Shown one piece after another: positions 1 through 10,580 of a stretch of DNA of 64,000 bases. Origin of the DNA: Longispora fulva (GTDB lineage: Bacteria > Actinomycetota > Actinomycetes > Mycobacteriales > Micromonosporaceae); contig NZ_JADOUF010000001.1 of the NCBI RefSeq assembly GCF_015751905.1, forward strand, positions 6,820,001 to 6,884,000, in the 5' to 3' direction. Numbering within the stretch: the first letter of the stretch is position 1; each line of letters opens with the position of its first letter. The notes under the pieces were generated by a model that had not been told where the DNA came from, ran no database searches, and worked only from the letters and a program-made list of their open reading frames with translations. A program made the position numbers and the translations under genes.

Positions 1-419
1 AGGACGCGTCGCGACACCTGGCCGACGCGGAGAAGTGGCTGTCCCGGGTCCGGTCGGACGGCGCGGTCCGCCGGCTGCGGGAGCGTACGGAGGACCTGCG
101 GGGGCGGGTCGGGGAGAACGGGGAGGGGCACGCCGATCCGCGGTTCGTGCCGACGCCGACATCGACGAAGAAGCCTGTGGATAAACCTGGGGACAACTCG
201 AAGCCGACCCCGAAGTCGACCAGCGGCGGTGCCGGGACGTCGGGCGGCGGGGGCGGCACCGGGGGCGGGACGTCGGGCGGCGGCGATGACGGGGACAAGA
301 GTGGCGACGGCGGGGACAAGAAGGACGACGGCAAGGGCGGGAACAAGGGCGCCCACCCGCCGACGCCGAAGCCGACGAGGCACGGGGGCCAGGAGCTGAA
401 GGACTCGCGGCAGCGGTAG
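1..419 (+). CDS. C-terminal part of an unidentified protein with a low-complexity tail
   Basis: The frame is already open at base 3 and ends at TAG 417-419, so the start lies outside the window. The first ~48 visible residues are charged and probably helical (ADAEKWLSRV, RRLRERTEDLRGRV). A Pro/Thr linker follows, then a long Gly/Asp/Lys run and a basic Pro/Thr end. In mycobacteria the gene beside the DUF5319-guaB block is the anti-sigma-D factor RsdA, and actinomycete DUF5667 proteins carry similar tails. Either is possible, but no diagnostic domain is visible, so no function is assigned. Confidence 0.6.
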   Translation, partial: DASRHLADAEKWLSRVRSDGAVRRLRERTEDLRGRVGENGEGHADPRFVPTPTSTKKPVDKPGDNSKPTPKSTSGGAGTSGGGGGTGGGTSGGGDDGDKSGDGGDKKDDGKGGNKGAHPPTPKPTRHGGQELKDSRQR

Positions 420-427
420 TCGAGGGA

Positions 428-452
428 GCCCGGGCCGCCCGTCAGCCCGGGC
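428..452. terminator. GC-rich hairpin after the partial gene
   Basis: GCCCGGGC at 428-435 is repeated as its own inverse at 445-452 with a 9-nt loop, directly after the stop of the first gene. No T-run follows, as is common for actinomycete terminators. Confidence 0.45.
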
Positions 453-513
453 CGCAGATCAGCCCGAAAGGGACGCCCGTGCCGTGTGCCCTCAGGCCGG
501 GGCGTGTCGGGTC

Positions 514-540
514 GGGGACCTCCGTACCCGGAAAAAGGGT
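514..540 (-). repeat. Dispersed intergenic repeat, family B, copy 1
   Basis: Read on the minus strand, just past the DUF5319 stop, this reads TTTTTCCGGGTACGGAGG followed by TCCCC. A nearly identical string follows the chorismate mutase stop at 21454-21479, and a partial copy lies at 36130-36141. All copies are intergenic. Confidence 0.55.
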
Positions 541-2612
<2,072 letters not shown>

Positions 2613-2622
2613 GGAGCGCGCC

Positions 2623-3735
2623 GTGCGAGACGTCGTCGAGATCGGGCTGGGCAAGGTCGCCCGGCGGGGATATCACCTGTCGGACGTCGCGATCGTGCCG
2701 AGCCGCCGAACCCGGGATGTCGACGACGTCTCCACGGCCTGGCAGCTCGACGCCTACCGGTTCGAGATCCCCTGTGTGGCCCACCCCACCGACGCCACGA
2801 TGAGCCCCGCCTCTGCGGTCGCCCTCGGCCGGCTCGGCGGGCTGGGCGTGCTGAACGCCGAGGGCCTGTGGTGCCGGTACGAGGACCCGTCCAAGCTCCT
2901 CGCCGAGCTGGCCGACCTCGACCAGCCCGCGACGGCCCGGCTGCAGGAGATCTACGCCGAGCCGATCAAGCCGGAGCTGATCGCCGAGCGGGTGCGCGAG
3001 ATGCGCCTCGGCGGCGGCACGGTCGCCGTCCGGGTCTCCCCGCAGCACACCCTCGCCCTCGCGCCGGTCATCCTCGACGCGGGCGTGGACCTGCTGGTCA
3101 TCCAGGGCACCCTGGTCTCCGCCGAGCACGTGTCCACCACGGACGAGCCGCTGAACCTCAAGGAGTTCATCGCGGACCTCGACCTGCCGGTGATCGTCGG
3201 CGGCTGCACGAACTACCAGACCGCCCTGCACCTGATGCGCACCGGCGCGGCCGGCGTGATCATCGGGATCGGCGCGGACGACTTCTCGACCACTGACCAG
3301 GTGCTCGGCATCCGGGTCCCGATGGCCTCGGCGATCGCGGACGCCGCCGCCGCCCGGCGCGACTACCTGGACGAGACCGGCGGGCGGTACGTGCACCTGA
3401 TCGCCGACGGCGACATCGGCACGTCCGGCGACATCGCCCGCGCGCTGGCCTGCGGCGCGGACGCCGTGATGCTCGGCCAGCCGCTCGCGCACGCCGCCGA
3501 GTCCCCGGCCGGCGGGGCGTGGTGGCACTCGTCTGCGAGCCATCCGAAGCTGGCCCGGGGCATGTACGTGCCAGGGGACGAGCCGCTGGGCACCCTGGAG
3601 GAGCTGCTGTACGGCCCGTCGGACGACCCGAGTGGGGCGCTGAACCTGTTCGGTGGCCTGAAGCGCGCGATGGCCAAGTGCGGCTACCGCGACCTGAAGG
3701 AGTTCCAGAAGGTCGACCTGAGCCTCGACATCTGA
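2623..3735 (+). CDS. guaB3: GuaB3 family IMP dehydrogenase-like protein
   Basis: A 370-residue TIM-barrel paralogue of IMP dehydrogenase without CBS domains. It has the family signatures IVPSRRTRDVDDVSTAWQLD, TAVRVSP-like strand AVRVSPQHT and RRDYLDETGGRYVHLIADGD. Where IMPDH has its catalytic Cys-Thr-Thr loop, this protein reads FSTTDQVLG, so the nucleophilic cysteine is absent; from memory the mycobacterial GuaB3 also lacks it. Some GuaB3 proteins are reported as GMP reductases, but activity here cannot be inferred. Start GTG 2623 has AAGGAG 6 nt upstream. Cotranscribed with guaB. Confidence 0.9.
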   Translation: MRDVVEIGLGKVARRGYHLSDVAIVPSRRTRDVDDVSTAWQLDAYRFEIPCVAHPTDATMSPASAVALGRLGGLGVLNAEGLWCRYEDPSKLLAELADLDQPATARLQEIYAEPIKPELIAERVREMRLGGGTVAVRVSPQHTLALAPVILDAGVDLLVIQGTLVSAEHVSTTDEPLNLKEFIADLDLPVIVGGCTNYQTALHLMRTGAAGVIIGIGADDFSTTDQVLGIRVPMASAIADAAAARRDYLDETGGRYVHLIADGDIGTSGDIARALACGADAVMLGQPLAHAAESPAGGAWWHSSASHPKLARGMYVPGDEPLGTLEELLYGPSDDPSGALNLFGGLKRAMAKCGYRDLKEFQKVDLSLDI

Positions 3736-3746
3736 TCCACCGCGGA

Positions 3747-3774
3747 AGGCCCGACCGGCACGCCGGTCGGGCCT
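3747..3774. terminator. Terminator after guaB3
   Basis: A perfect 12-bp stem (3747-3758 with 3763-3774, AGGCCCGACCGG and its complement) closes over the 4-nt loop CACG, 12 nt after the guaB3 stop. No clear T-run follows. Confidence 0.75.
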
Positions 3775-3811
3775 CTTCCGTCGGAAGCTACCCGCGAGTA
3801 GCATCCCCGGC

Positions 3812-5467
3812 ATGGCGGACTTCGATGTCATCGTGATCGGCTCCGGGTTCGGGGGCAGCGTCTCCGCGCTCCGGCTCGTCGAGAAGGGCTACCGCGTCGC
3901 CGTGCTGGAGGCGGGCCGGCGGTTCGCCGACGATGAGTTCCCCAAGACCTCCTGGCGACTGCGCAGCTTCCTCTGGGCCCCCAAGGTGCGGTTCTTCGGC
4001 ATCCAGCGGATCAACCTGCTCCGCGACGCGCTGATCCTGTCCGGCGCGGGCGTCGGCGGCGGCAGTCTCGTCTACGCGAACACCCTGTACGAGCCCCTGC
4101 CGGCCTTCTTCGCCGACCGGCAGTGGGCGCACATCACCGACTGGAAGGCCGAACTCGCCCCGTACTACGACCAGGCCAAGCGGATGCTGGGCGTCGTCAC
4201 GTACGAGCGGATGACCAGCGCCGACCTCATGATCAAGGCGGTGGCCGACGACATGGGGGTCGGGGACACGTTCCACCAGACCCCGGTCGGCGTGTACTTC
4301 GGCGAGCCCGGCGTCGACCCCTTCTTCGGCGGGGCCGGGCCGGACCGCGACCCGTGTCGGGAGTGCGGGGCGTGCATGACGGGCTGCCGGTACAACGCGA
4401 AGAACACCCTGGTCAAGAACTACCTCTACCTCGCGGAGCAGGCCGGCGCCGTCGTGCACCCGCTGACGACGGTCACCTCGGTCCGGCCGCACGAACGGGG
4501 CTACGAGGTGCGGACGCGCCGCACCGGCGGGTACCGGAAGAGGGTCTTCACCGCCGACCAGGTCATCTTCGCGGCCGGCGCGCTGGGGACGCAGCGGCTG
4601 CTGCACACGTTCAAGGCGCGGGAGCTGCCGAGGCTGTCCGACCGGCTCGGCTACCTGACGAGGACGAACTCGGAGTCCATCATCGGCGCGCGGTCCTTCG
4701 CCAAGGACGCCGACTACACCGACGGGGTGGCGATCACCAGCTCGTTCCACCCGGATGCCGACACCCACATCGAGCCGGTGCGCTACGGCAAGGGCTCCAA
4801 CGCGATGGGCCTGCTGCAGACCGTGCTCACCGACGGCGGCTCGCGGTGGCCGCGGTGGATGGTCGGGCTCGGCACCCTGATCCGCGAGCCCAGGACGCTG
4901 CGCGCGCTGTCGATCCGCAAGTGGTCCGAGCGGACGATCATCGCGCTCGTCATGCAGACCCGGGACAACTCGCTGACCGTGAGCCTGAAGCGCACCTGGT
5001 ACGGCCGGCGCAAGCTCACCTCCCGCCAGGGTCACGGCGAGCCGAACCCGTCGTGGATCCCGGCCGGCAACGAGGCGGTCCGCCGGCTCGCGGAGAAGAT
5101 GGGTGGCGTGGCCGGTGGCACCTGGAACGACCTGTTCAACATCCCACTGACCGCGCACATCCTCGGCGGCTGCGCGATCGGCGACTCGCCGGCGACCGGG
5201 GTGATCGACCCCTACCACCGGGTGTACGGCTACCCCGGCCTGCACGTCGTCGACGGCGCGGCCGTGAGCGCGAACCTGGGCGTGAACCCGTCGCTGACCA
5301 TCACGGCGCAGGCGGAGCGGGCGCTGTCCTTCTGGCCGAACCTCGGCTCGCCCGATCCCCGGCCGGCCCTGGGCGGTGCGTACGAGCAGGTGAACCCGGT
5401 CGCCCCGGACAGCCCCGTGGTCCCCGAGCGGGCCCCGGCGGCGCTGCGGCTGACGGTCCGCCCGTGA
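3812..5467 (+). CDS. GMC-family FAD oxidoreductase, ChoD (cholesterol oxidase)-like
   Basis: A 551-residue flavoprotein. FAD Rossmann motif VIVIGSGFGGS is at residues 6-16, and the C-terminal GMC signature LHVVDGAAVSANLGVNPSLT lies near residue 490. A cysteine cluster, CRECGACMTGC at about residues 185-195, is typical of this actinobacterial ChoD branch. The neighbourhood matches mycobacterial guaB2-guaB3-choD, where choD is named cholesterol oxidase though its physiological substrate is disputed. The ATG has no Shine-Dalgarno but lies 7 nt after a -10 box TAGCAT (3799-3804), so the mRNA is probably leaderless. Substrate unknown; a steroid or other alcohol is an inference. Confidence 0.85.
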   Translation: MADFDVIVIGSGFGGSVSALRLVEKGYRVAVLEAGRRFADDEFPKTSWRLRSFLWAPKVRFFGIQRINLLRDALILSGAGVGGGSLVYANTLYEPLPAFFADRQWAHITDWKAELAPYYDQAKRMLGVVTYERMTSADLMIKAVADDMGVGDTFHQTPVGVYFGEPGVDPFFGGAGPDRDPCRECGACMTGCRYNAKNTLVKNYLYLAEQAGAVVHPLTTVTSVRPHERGYEVRTRRTGGYRKRVFTADQVIFAAGALGTQRLLHTFKARELPRLSDRLGYLTRTNSESIIGARSFAKDADYTDGVAITSSFHPDADTHIEPVRYGKGSNAMGLLQTVLTDGGSRWPRWMVGLGTLIREPRTLRALSIRKWSERTIIALVMQTRDNSLTVSLKRTWYGRRKLTSRQGHGEPNPSWIPAGNEAVRRLAEKMGGVAGGTWNDLFNIPLTAHILGGCAIGDSPATGVIDPYHRVYGYPGLHVVDGAAVSANLGVNPSLTITAQAERALSFWPNLGSPDPRPALGGAYEQVNPVAPDSPVVPERAPAALRLTVRP

Positions 5468-5487
5468 TCTGAGCCACTGGGGAGATG

Positions 5488-5543
5488 CTTTCCGATACCG
5501 GCGGGTCTAGTTTCTATTTACTGGACTCATCGGTATCGGAAAG
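5488..5543. promoter_or_regulatory. Operator/promoter of the DHA2 exporter: 13-bp inverted repeat
   Basis: CTTTCCGATACCG (5488-5500) is repeated as its exact complement CGGTATCGGAAAG (5531-5543). The arms are 30 bp apart and enclose an inner imperfect pair GTCTAGT/ACTGGAC (5505-5511, 5521-5527). The right arm runs into the ribosome-binding site of the exporter. This is a natural binding site for the TetR protein encoded at 7087-7686. Confidence 0.75.
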
Positions 5544-5551
5544 AGGCTGCC

Positions 5552-7090
5552 ATGGACTCCGCCGTCATCCACCGCCGACGCTGGGCCACCCTCGGCGTCC
5601 TGTGCGTCTCCCTCCTGATCATCGGCCTGGACAACACCGTCCTGAACGTCGCGCTCGCGACCCTCCAGCGCGAACTCGACGCCACGGCCGGCCAGCTCCA
5701 GTGGATCGTCGACTCCTACACCCTGGCCTTCGCCGGGCTGCTGCTGCTGGCCGGCGCGTGGGGGGACAAGTACGGCCGGCGGAAGGCGCTGCTGATCGGC
5801 CTCCTGATCTTCGGCGGCTCCTCGCTCTGGGCCGCCCTCTGCGAGACCCCCACCCAGCTGATCGCCGCCCGCGCCGTGATGGGCGTCGGCGCGGCCCTGA
5901 TCATGCCGAGCACCCTGTCGATCCTCACGAACTCGTTCACCGACCAGAGGGAACGCAAGTCCGCGATCGGGATCTGGGCCGGCGTCTCCGGGATCGGGAT
6001 CGCCGCAGGGCCGGCGCTCGGCGGCTACCTGCTCGACCATTTCAGCTGGTCCAGCGTGTTCTACATCAACGTGTTCGTGGTGGTCGCAGGCCTGGCCGGC
6101 ACGCTGTTCATCGTCCCGGAATCCCGTGACGCCGGCGCGCCGAAGCTCGACCTGGTCGGCGGGCTGCTCAGCGTCGTCGGCCTCGTCGCCCTGGTCTGGG
6201 CGATCATCGAGGCCCCGGGCGCCGGCTGGGGAGCCACCAAGGTCGTCGTCGGCTTCGGGGTGGCCGCCGTGACCCTGCTGGCCTTCGCCGGCTGGGAACT
6301 GCGGCACCGCAACCCCATGCTCGACATGCGGTTCTTCGCCAACCGGCGGTTCTCCGTACCCGCCATCGCCGTCACCCTGGTCTTCTTCGTCCTGATGGGC
6401 TCCGCGTTCTTCCTGTCGATCTACCTGCAGACCGTCATGGGGTACGACGCCCTCGAAGCCGGCCTGCGGATCATGCCCATCGCCGCGGGGCTCGTCTTCG
6501 GCGCCCCGCTCGCGATGGGCATCGCCCAGCGGATCGGCGAGAAGGTCCCGGTCGTGTTCGGGCTGGTCCTGCTGGCCGCCTCCTTCGTCGTGATCGCCGG
6601 CACCGAGGTCCACTCGGGCTACGGCCGGGTACTCACCAGCGTCCTGATCATGGGCTTCGGAATGTCCTTCGCGATGGCCCCGGCCACCGAGGCCGTGATG
6701 GGTTCCCTGCCGGTCGAGAAGGCCGGGGTCGGCTCGGCCGTCAACGACGCCGTCCGCCAGATCGGCGGCGCGCTGGGCGTCGCGGTCCTCGGCTCGATCA
6801 TCAACTCCGTGTACCGGCATAGGATGGTCGACGCCGTCGCAGGCCTGCCCGCGCAGGCCCGGGACGCGGCGAAGGACAATGTGCAGGGCGCGATGCACGT
6901 CGCGGCCGGCCTGCCCCCGCAGGCGGGCGGGCCCCTGACCGGCACGGCCTTCGACGCGTTCGTCAACGGGCTGCACGTGGTGGCGTGGGTCTCGGTGGCG
7001 CTGTGCGTCGTCGGGGCGGTCGTGGCGGCGGTCTGGCTGCCCGCGCACGCGGCCGTCGCGGAGGAACCGGAGCTCGTGGAGGCTAAGTGA
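5552..7090 (+). CDS. MFS multidrug transporter, DHA2 (EmrB/QacA) type
   Basis: A 512-residue inner-membrane drug:proton antiporter with about 14 hydrophobic helices. The first helix has LDNTVLNVAL, the motif of the 14-helix exporters. Motif A is GDKYGRRKAL near residue 70 and motif C is GVSGIGIAAGPALGG near residue 145. GAGG lies 5 nt before the ATG. It overlaps the downstream TetR gene by 3 nt (GTGA), so exporter and repressor form one operon behind the palindromic operator. The exported compound cannot be predicted. Confidence 0.92.
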   Translation: MDSAVIHRRRWATLGVLCVSLLIIGLDNTVLNVALATLQRELDATAGQLQWIVDSYTLAFAGLLLLAGAWGDKYGRRKALLIGLLIFGGSSLWAALCETPTQLIAARAVMGVGAALIMPSTLSILTNSFTDQRERKSAIGIWAGVSGIGIAAGPALGGYLLDHFSWSSVFYINVFVVVAGLAGTLFIVPESRDAGAPKLDLVGGLLSVVGLVALVWAIIEAPGAGWGATKVVVGFGVAAVTLLAFAGWELRHRNPMLDMRFFANRRFSVPAIAVTLVFFVLMGSAFFLSIYLQTVMGYDALEAGLRIMPIAAGLVFGAPLAMGIAQRIGEKVPVVFGLVLLAASFVVIAGTEVHSGYGRVLTSVLIMGFGMSFAMAPATEAVMGSLPVEKAGVGSAVNDAVRQIGGALGVAVLGSIINSVYRHRMVDAVAGLPAQARDAAKDNVQGAMHVAAGLPPQAGGPLTGTAFDAFVNGLHVVAWVSVALCVVGAVVAAVWLPAHAAVAEEPELVEAK

Positions 7091-7686
7091 AGGACGCGCG
7101 CCGGGGACGCCCCCGCGACCCCGAGGTGGCCGAGCGGGTCCGCCGCGCCGCCGCCGAACTCCTCTTCGAGGTCGGTTTCGAGGGCACCACGGTCGACGAG
7201 GTCGCCAAACGGGCCGGCGTCGCCAAGGCCACCCTCTACCGGCGCTGGGCCAGCAAGGACGAGCTGGTCCTGGAGGCGTTCGAGTCCCTGATCGACTACC
7301 GGGTCCCGCTCCCGGACACCGGGGACGTCACCGAGGACCTGCGCACCGTCTACACCTCGGCGATCGACATGTTCTCCACCGAGCAGGGCGCCGGCTGGAT
7401 CCGGACCGTGGCCATGGAGGCCGCCCGGAACCCGAAGGTCGCCGCCCTGCTCGTCGCCGGCATGGAGACCAGGATCGCCATGGCCCGGGCCCTGCTCGAC
7501 AAGGCGGTGGCCCGGGGCCAGGTCCGGCCCGGGGTCGACCCCAAGCTGGTCATGGAGCTGTTCAACGGGGTCACGGTCAACCGGGCCCTGGCGCACCAGC
7601 CGATGCCCGGCCCGGCGGAGATCGACCAGCTGGTCGAGCTCACAGTCCGGGGGATCGCCGCCCGGCCCTCCGACGGGGATGACTAG
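7087..7686 (+). CDS. TetR family repressor of the adjacent exporter
   Basis: A 199-residue regulator with an N-terminal helix-turn-helix (residues 10-55, including TTVDEVAKRAGVAKATLYRRW) and a TetR C-terminal ligand-binding domain (TetR_C_11-like). Start GTG 7087 overlaps the exporter stop codon and has GGAGG upstream. Translational coupling and the inverted repeat at 5488-5543 indicate it represses the exporter and itself, with release by a drug-like ligand. Confidence 0.88.
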   Translation: MKDARRGRPRDPEVAERVRRAAAELLFEVGFEGTTVDEVAKRAGVAKATLYRRWASKDELVLEAFESLIDYRVPLPDTGDVTEDLRTVYTSAIDMFSTEQGAGWIRTVAMEAARNPKVAALLVAGMETRIAMARALLDKAVARGQVRPGVDPKLVMELFNGVTVNRALAHQPMPGPAEIDQLVELTVRGIAARPSDGDD

Positions 7687-7695
7687 GCTCTTGAC

Positions 7696-9234
7696 ATGCA
7701 GCCCGTCCTCGTAGTTGATTTTGGGGCGCAGTACGCCCAGTTGATCGCCCGCCGGGTCCGCGAGGCCCGGGTGTACTCCGAGATCGTCCCGTCCTCGATG
7801 CCCGTGGCCGAGATGCTCGCGAAGAACCCGGCCGCGATCATCCTGTCCGGTGGGCCCTCCTCCGTGTATGAGCCCGGCGCTCCGCAGGTCGAGGATGCCC
7901 TGTTCGAGGCCGGCGTGCCGGTCTTCGGCATCTGCTACGGCTTCCAGGCGATGGCCCGCGCGCTCGGCGGCACCGTGGCCCGTACCGGCCTCCGGGAGTT
8001 CGGCGGCACCCCGGTGTCCGTGGTGACCCCCGGTGTCCTGCTCGCCGACCTGCCGACCGACCTGTCCGTCTGGATGAGCCACGGCGACAGCGTGTCCGAG
8101 GCCCCCGCCGGGTTCACGGTCACCGCCACCTCCGAGGGCGCCCCCGTGGCCGCCTTCGAGGACGTGTCGCGCCGGTTCGCCGGGGTGCAGTACCACCCGG
8201 AGGTCAAGCACTCCGCGCACGGCCAGACGGTCCTGGAGCACTTCCTGTACGACATCGCGGGCCTCGCCCCCGACTGGACCTCGGCGAACGTCATCGAGGA
8301 GCAGGTCGCGGCGATCCGCGCCCAGGTCGGCGACAAGCAGGTGCTCTGCGCGCTGTCCGGCGGGGTGGACTCAGCGGTGGCCGCGGCCCTCGTGCACAAG
8401 GCCGTGGGCGACCAGCTGACCTGCGTGTTCGTCGACCACGGCCTGCTGCGGGCCGGCGAGGCCGAGCAGGTCGAGAACGACTACGTGGCCGCGACCGGGA
8501 TCAAGCTGCGGGTCTTCAACGCGCAGGAGCAGTTCCTGGGCGCGCTGGCCGGGGTCACCGACCCCGAGGAGAAGCGCAAGATCATCGGCCGGGAGTTCAT
8601 CCGGTGCTTCGAGGCCGCGGCCCGGGACCTCGCGGCCGAGGGCGTCGAGTTCCTGGTGCAGGGCACGCTGTACCCGGACGTGGTCGAGTCGGGCGGTGGC
8701 ACCGGTACCGCGAACATCAAGTCGCACCACAACGTCGGCGGCCTGCCGGACGACATCAAGTTCGCCCTGGTCGAGCCGCTGCGCACCCTGTTCAAGGACG
8801 AGGTCCGCACCATCGGGCTGGAGCTCGGCCTGCCGCCGGAGATGATCTGGCGGCACCCGTTCCCGGGCCCGGGCCTCGCGATCCGGATCATCGGCGCCGT
8901 CGACCGCGAGCGGATCGACATCCTCCGCCAGGCGGACCTGATCGCCCGCGAGGAGCTGACCGCCTCCGGCCTCGACCGCGACGTCTGGCAGTTCCCAGTC
9001 GTGCTGCTCGCAGACGTCCGCTCGGTCGGCGTCCAGGGCGACGGCCGCACCTACGGCCACCCGGTCGTCCTGCGCCCGGTCTCGTCCGAGGACGCCATGA
9101 CCGCCGACTGGTCCCGGCTGCCCTACGACCTGATCGCGAAGATCTCGACCCGGATCACCAACGAGGTCGCGGAGATCAACCGGGTCACGCTCGACGTGAC
9201 GAGCAAGCCCCCGGGCACCATCGAGTGGGAGTAG
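7696..9234 (+). CDS. guaA: GMP synthase (glutamine-hydrolysing)
   Basis: Converts XMP to GMP using ATP and glutamine. The 512-residue protein has a class I glutamine amidotransferase domain (residues 1-200: nucleophile in GICYGFQ, His-Glu in YHPEVKHS). An ATP pyrophosphatase domain follows (P-loop SGGVDSAV near residue 220), then a C-terminal dimerisation domain ending KPPGTIEWE. No Shine-Dalgarno precedes ATG 7696; a -10 box TAGGCT (7684-7689) ends 6 nt upstream and overlaps the tetR stop, so this is a probable leaderless start independent of the upstream operon. Confidence 0.97.
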   Translation: MQPVLVVDFGAQYAQLIARRVREARVYSEIVPSSMPVAEMLAKNPAAIILSGGPSSVYEPGAPQVEDALFEAGVPVFGICYGFQAMARALGGTVARTGLREFGGTPVSVVTPGVLLADLPTDLSVWMSHGDSVSEAPAGFTVTATSEGAPVAAFEDVSRRFAGVQYHPEVKHSAHGQTVLEHFLYDIAGLAPDWTSANVIEEQVAAIRAQVGDKQVLCALSGGVDSAVAAALVHKAVGDQLTCVFVDHGLLRAGEAEQVENDYVAATGIKLRVFNAQEQFLGALAGVTDPEEKRKIIGREFIRCFEAAARDLAAEGVEFLVQGTLYPDVVESGGGTGTANIKSHHNVGGLPDDIKFALVEPLRTLFKDEVRTIGLELGLPPEMIWRHPFPGPGLAIRIIGAVDRERIDILRQADLIAREELTASGLDRDVWQFPVVLLADVRSVGVQGDGRTYGHPVVLRPVSSEDAMTADWSRLPYDLIAKISTRITNEVAEINRVTLDVTSKPPGTIEWE

Positions 9235-9278
9235 CTCACCGGGTTCACCTGGTGAAATCGGGAGTAAACTGAGAGTTC

Positions 9279-9323
9279 TGCGGGACCCGCCACGCTTGCA
9301 TGGACGCCGTGGCGGGTCCCGCA
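9279..9323 (+). terminator. Terminator after guaA
   Basis: A 16-bp perfect inverted repeat (9279-9294 with 9308-9323, arms TGCGGGACCCGCCACG and complement) with a 13-nt loop, 45 nt after the guaA stop. Confidence 0.75.
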
Positions 9324-9410
9324 TCTCTGCGCCCCCAAAACCAAGATCAACTTCATCGGAAGATTACGGTGACACCTGCTCCGGCAGCGTCGGCCGGAAT
9401 GCCACACGGC

Positions 9411-9442
9411 GATCGCCGCCCCGGACGTCCGGAGCGGCGATC
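9411..9442 (-). terminator. Hairpin terminator of the PspC gene
   Basis: Outer arms GATCGCCGC (9411-9419) and GCGGCGATC (9434-9442) enclose CCGGAC/GTCCGG. It lies 14 nt past the stop of the minus-strand PspC gene. Confidence 0.65.
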
Positions 9443-9455
9443 AGCGTGCGTGGTG

Positions 9456-10580
9456 TTACTTCTCCGCGTCGGCCGGCAGGGTCTCCGTCCCGCCGTCGCC
9501 CTTCTTCGCCTTCTTCGCGGGCAGCACGGTCGTGTCGTCCGAGGCGCCGGCCGGCACCGTCGGGTCGCCGGGCAGCACCGTGGTGTCGTCGGACGTGCCG
9601 GACAGGTCCGTGGTGTCAGCGTCCGTGGTGGGCAGAAGCGTGGTGTTGCTGGACAGGTCCGTGGTGTCAGTGTCCGTGACGGGCAGCACCGTGGTGTCGT
9701 CGGACGTGCCGGACAGGTCGGTGGCGTCGCTGTCCGTGGCGGGCAGCACCGTGGTGTCGGTGGCCGGGATGGCCGTGGTCTCGGAGTCCGTCGGGAGGAC
9801 CTTCGTCACCGAGTCGGCCGGCAGCACCGTCGTCTCACCCGGCAGCACCCTCGTCGAACCCGGGTTCGTCCGGACGATCTCCGTGGGCTCCACGGCCTGG
9901 TCGATGACGTCGTCAGCCCGGTGGGCCGTATCCGTCGAGTCGGCGCCGGCCGGCTCCGGGAGGTGCGCGGCGTCGGTGAGGCCGGCGTCGTCGGCCGTTT
10001 CCGGGACGTCCAAGGTCTCCTGGTCGGTGGAGTCCGTTGTGGTCGGCGCCGCGTCCGCCGGGATCTCGTCGGCCGGCTCCTCGTACGGCTCCTCGATCAC
10101 CGTCTCCGGGATCACCGGGGCCGGCGGGGCGGTGGAGGCGAAGGCCTGCGGGGCGGGCTGGGTGGCCGCGTCACCGGGCGGCGTGACCACGGTGAACGGG
10201 GCGGGCTGGGTGGCGTAGGCGGGCGGGGTGTAGCCGCCGGCCGCCGGGTAGCCGGCGCTCGGGGTCCACGTCGCGCCGGCCGGGGTCCAGCCGGGCGCGC
10301 CCGGAGCGCCGGGGCCGCCCGGATAGCCGGGGGCGCCGGGGTAACCAGGGGCACCGGGGTGTCCGGGATAGACCGGGTACGTCTCCTCCGGCATGATCGC
10401 CCACGCCGCGGCGTACGCGAGGAGCGACCAGCCGCCGCTGAAGAAGATCGAGATGACGAAGAGAACCCGGACGAGGGTCGGGTCGAAGTCGAAGTACCGT
10501 GCCGTACCGCCGCAGACGCCCGAGATCTTCCGGTCGGTGCGGGAGCGGCGGAGCTGCTTGATGGCGGTGTGCTCAGTCAT
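9456..10580 (-). CDS. PspC domain protein with long repetitive C-terminal tail
   Basis: A 374-residue protein. Residues 1-60 form a PspC domain (RRSRTDRKISGVCGG, then the membrane segment VRVLFVISIFFSGGWSLLAY). A PGAPGYPG collagen-like stretch follows, then an acidic Ser/Thr/Asp-rich tail in which TTVLP or close variants recur about eight times. The tail has no recognised fold and may span or contact the envelope. Start ATG 10580 opens the PspC domain; only a degenerate -10 (CACCCT) lies 6 nt upstream and there is no Shine-Dalgarno. Four CCCTGA heptamers lie 45-88 bp upstream, shared with the PspC/kinase promoter at 16.9 kb. Probable envelope-stress gene. Confidence 0.8.
   Translation of the reverse strand: MTEHTAIKQLRRSRTDRKISGVCGGTARYFDFDPTLVRVLFVISIFFSGGWSLLAYAAAWAIMPEETYPVYPGHPGAPGYPGAPGYPGGPGAPGAPGWTPAGATWTPSAGYPAAGGYTPPAYATQPAPFTVVTPPGDAATQPAPQAFASTAPPAPVIPETVIEEPYEEPADEIPADAAPTTTDSTDQETLDVPETADDAGLTDAAHLPEPAGADSTDTAHRADDVIDQAVEPTEIVRTNPGSTRVLPGETTVLPADSVTKVLPTDSETTAIPATDTTVLPATDSDATDLSGTSDDTTVLPVTDTDTTDLSSNTTLLPTTDADTTDLSGTSDDTTVLPGDPTVPAGASDDTTVLPAKKAKKGDGGTETLPADAEK
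9514..9852 (-). repeat. Coding repeats: TTVLP units in the PspC tail
   Basis: Degenerate tandem units, roughly TTVLPxTDxDxTDLSGTSDD, make the C-terminal tail. At DNA level they appear as repeated GGCAGCACCGTGGTGTCGTC-like blocks on the + strand. Such repeats can change copy number by slippage. Confidence 0.7.
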
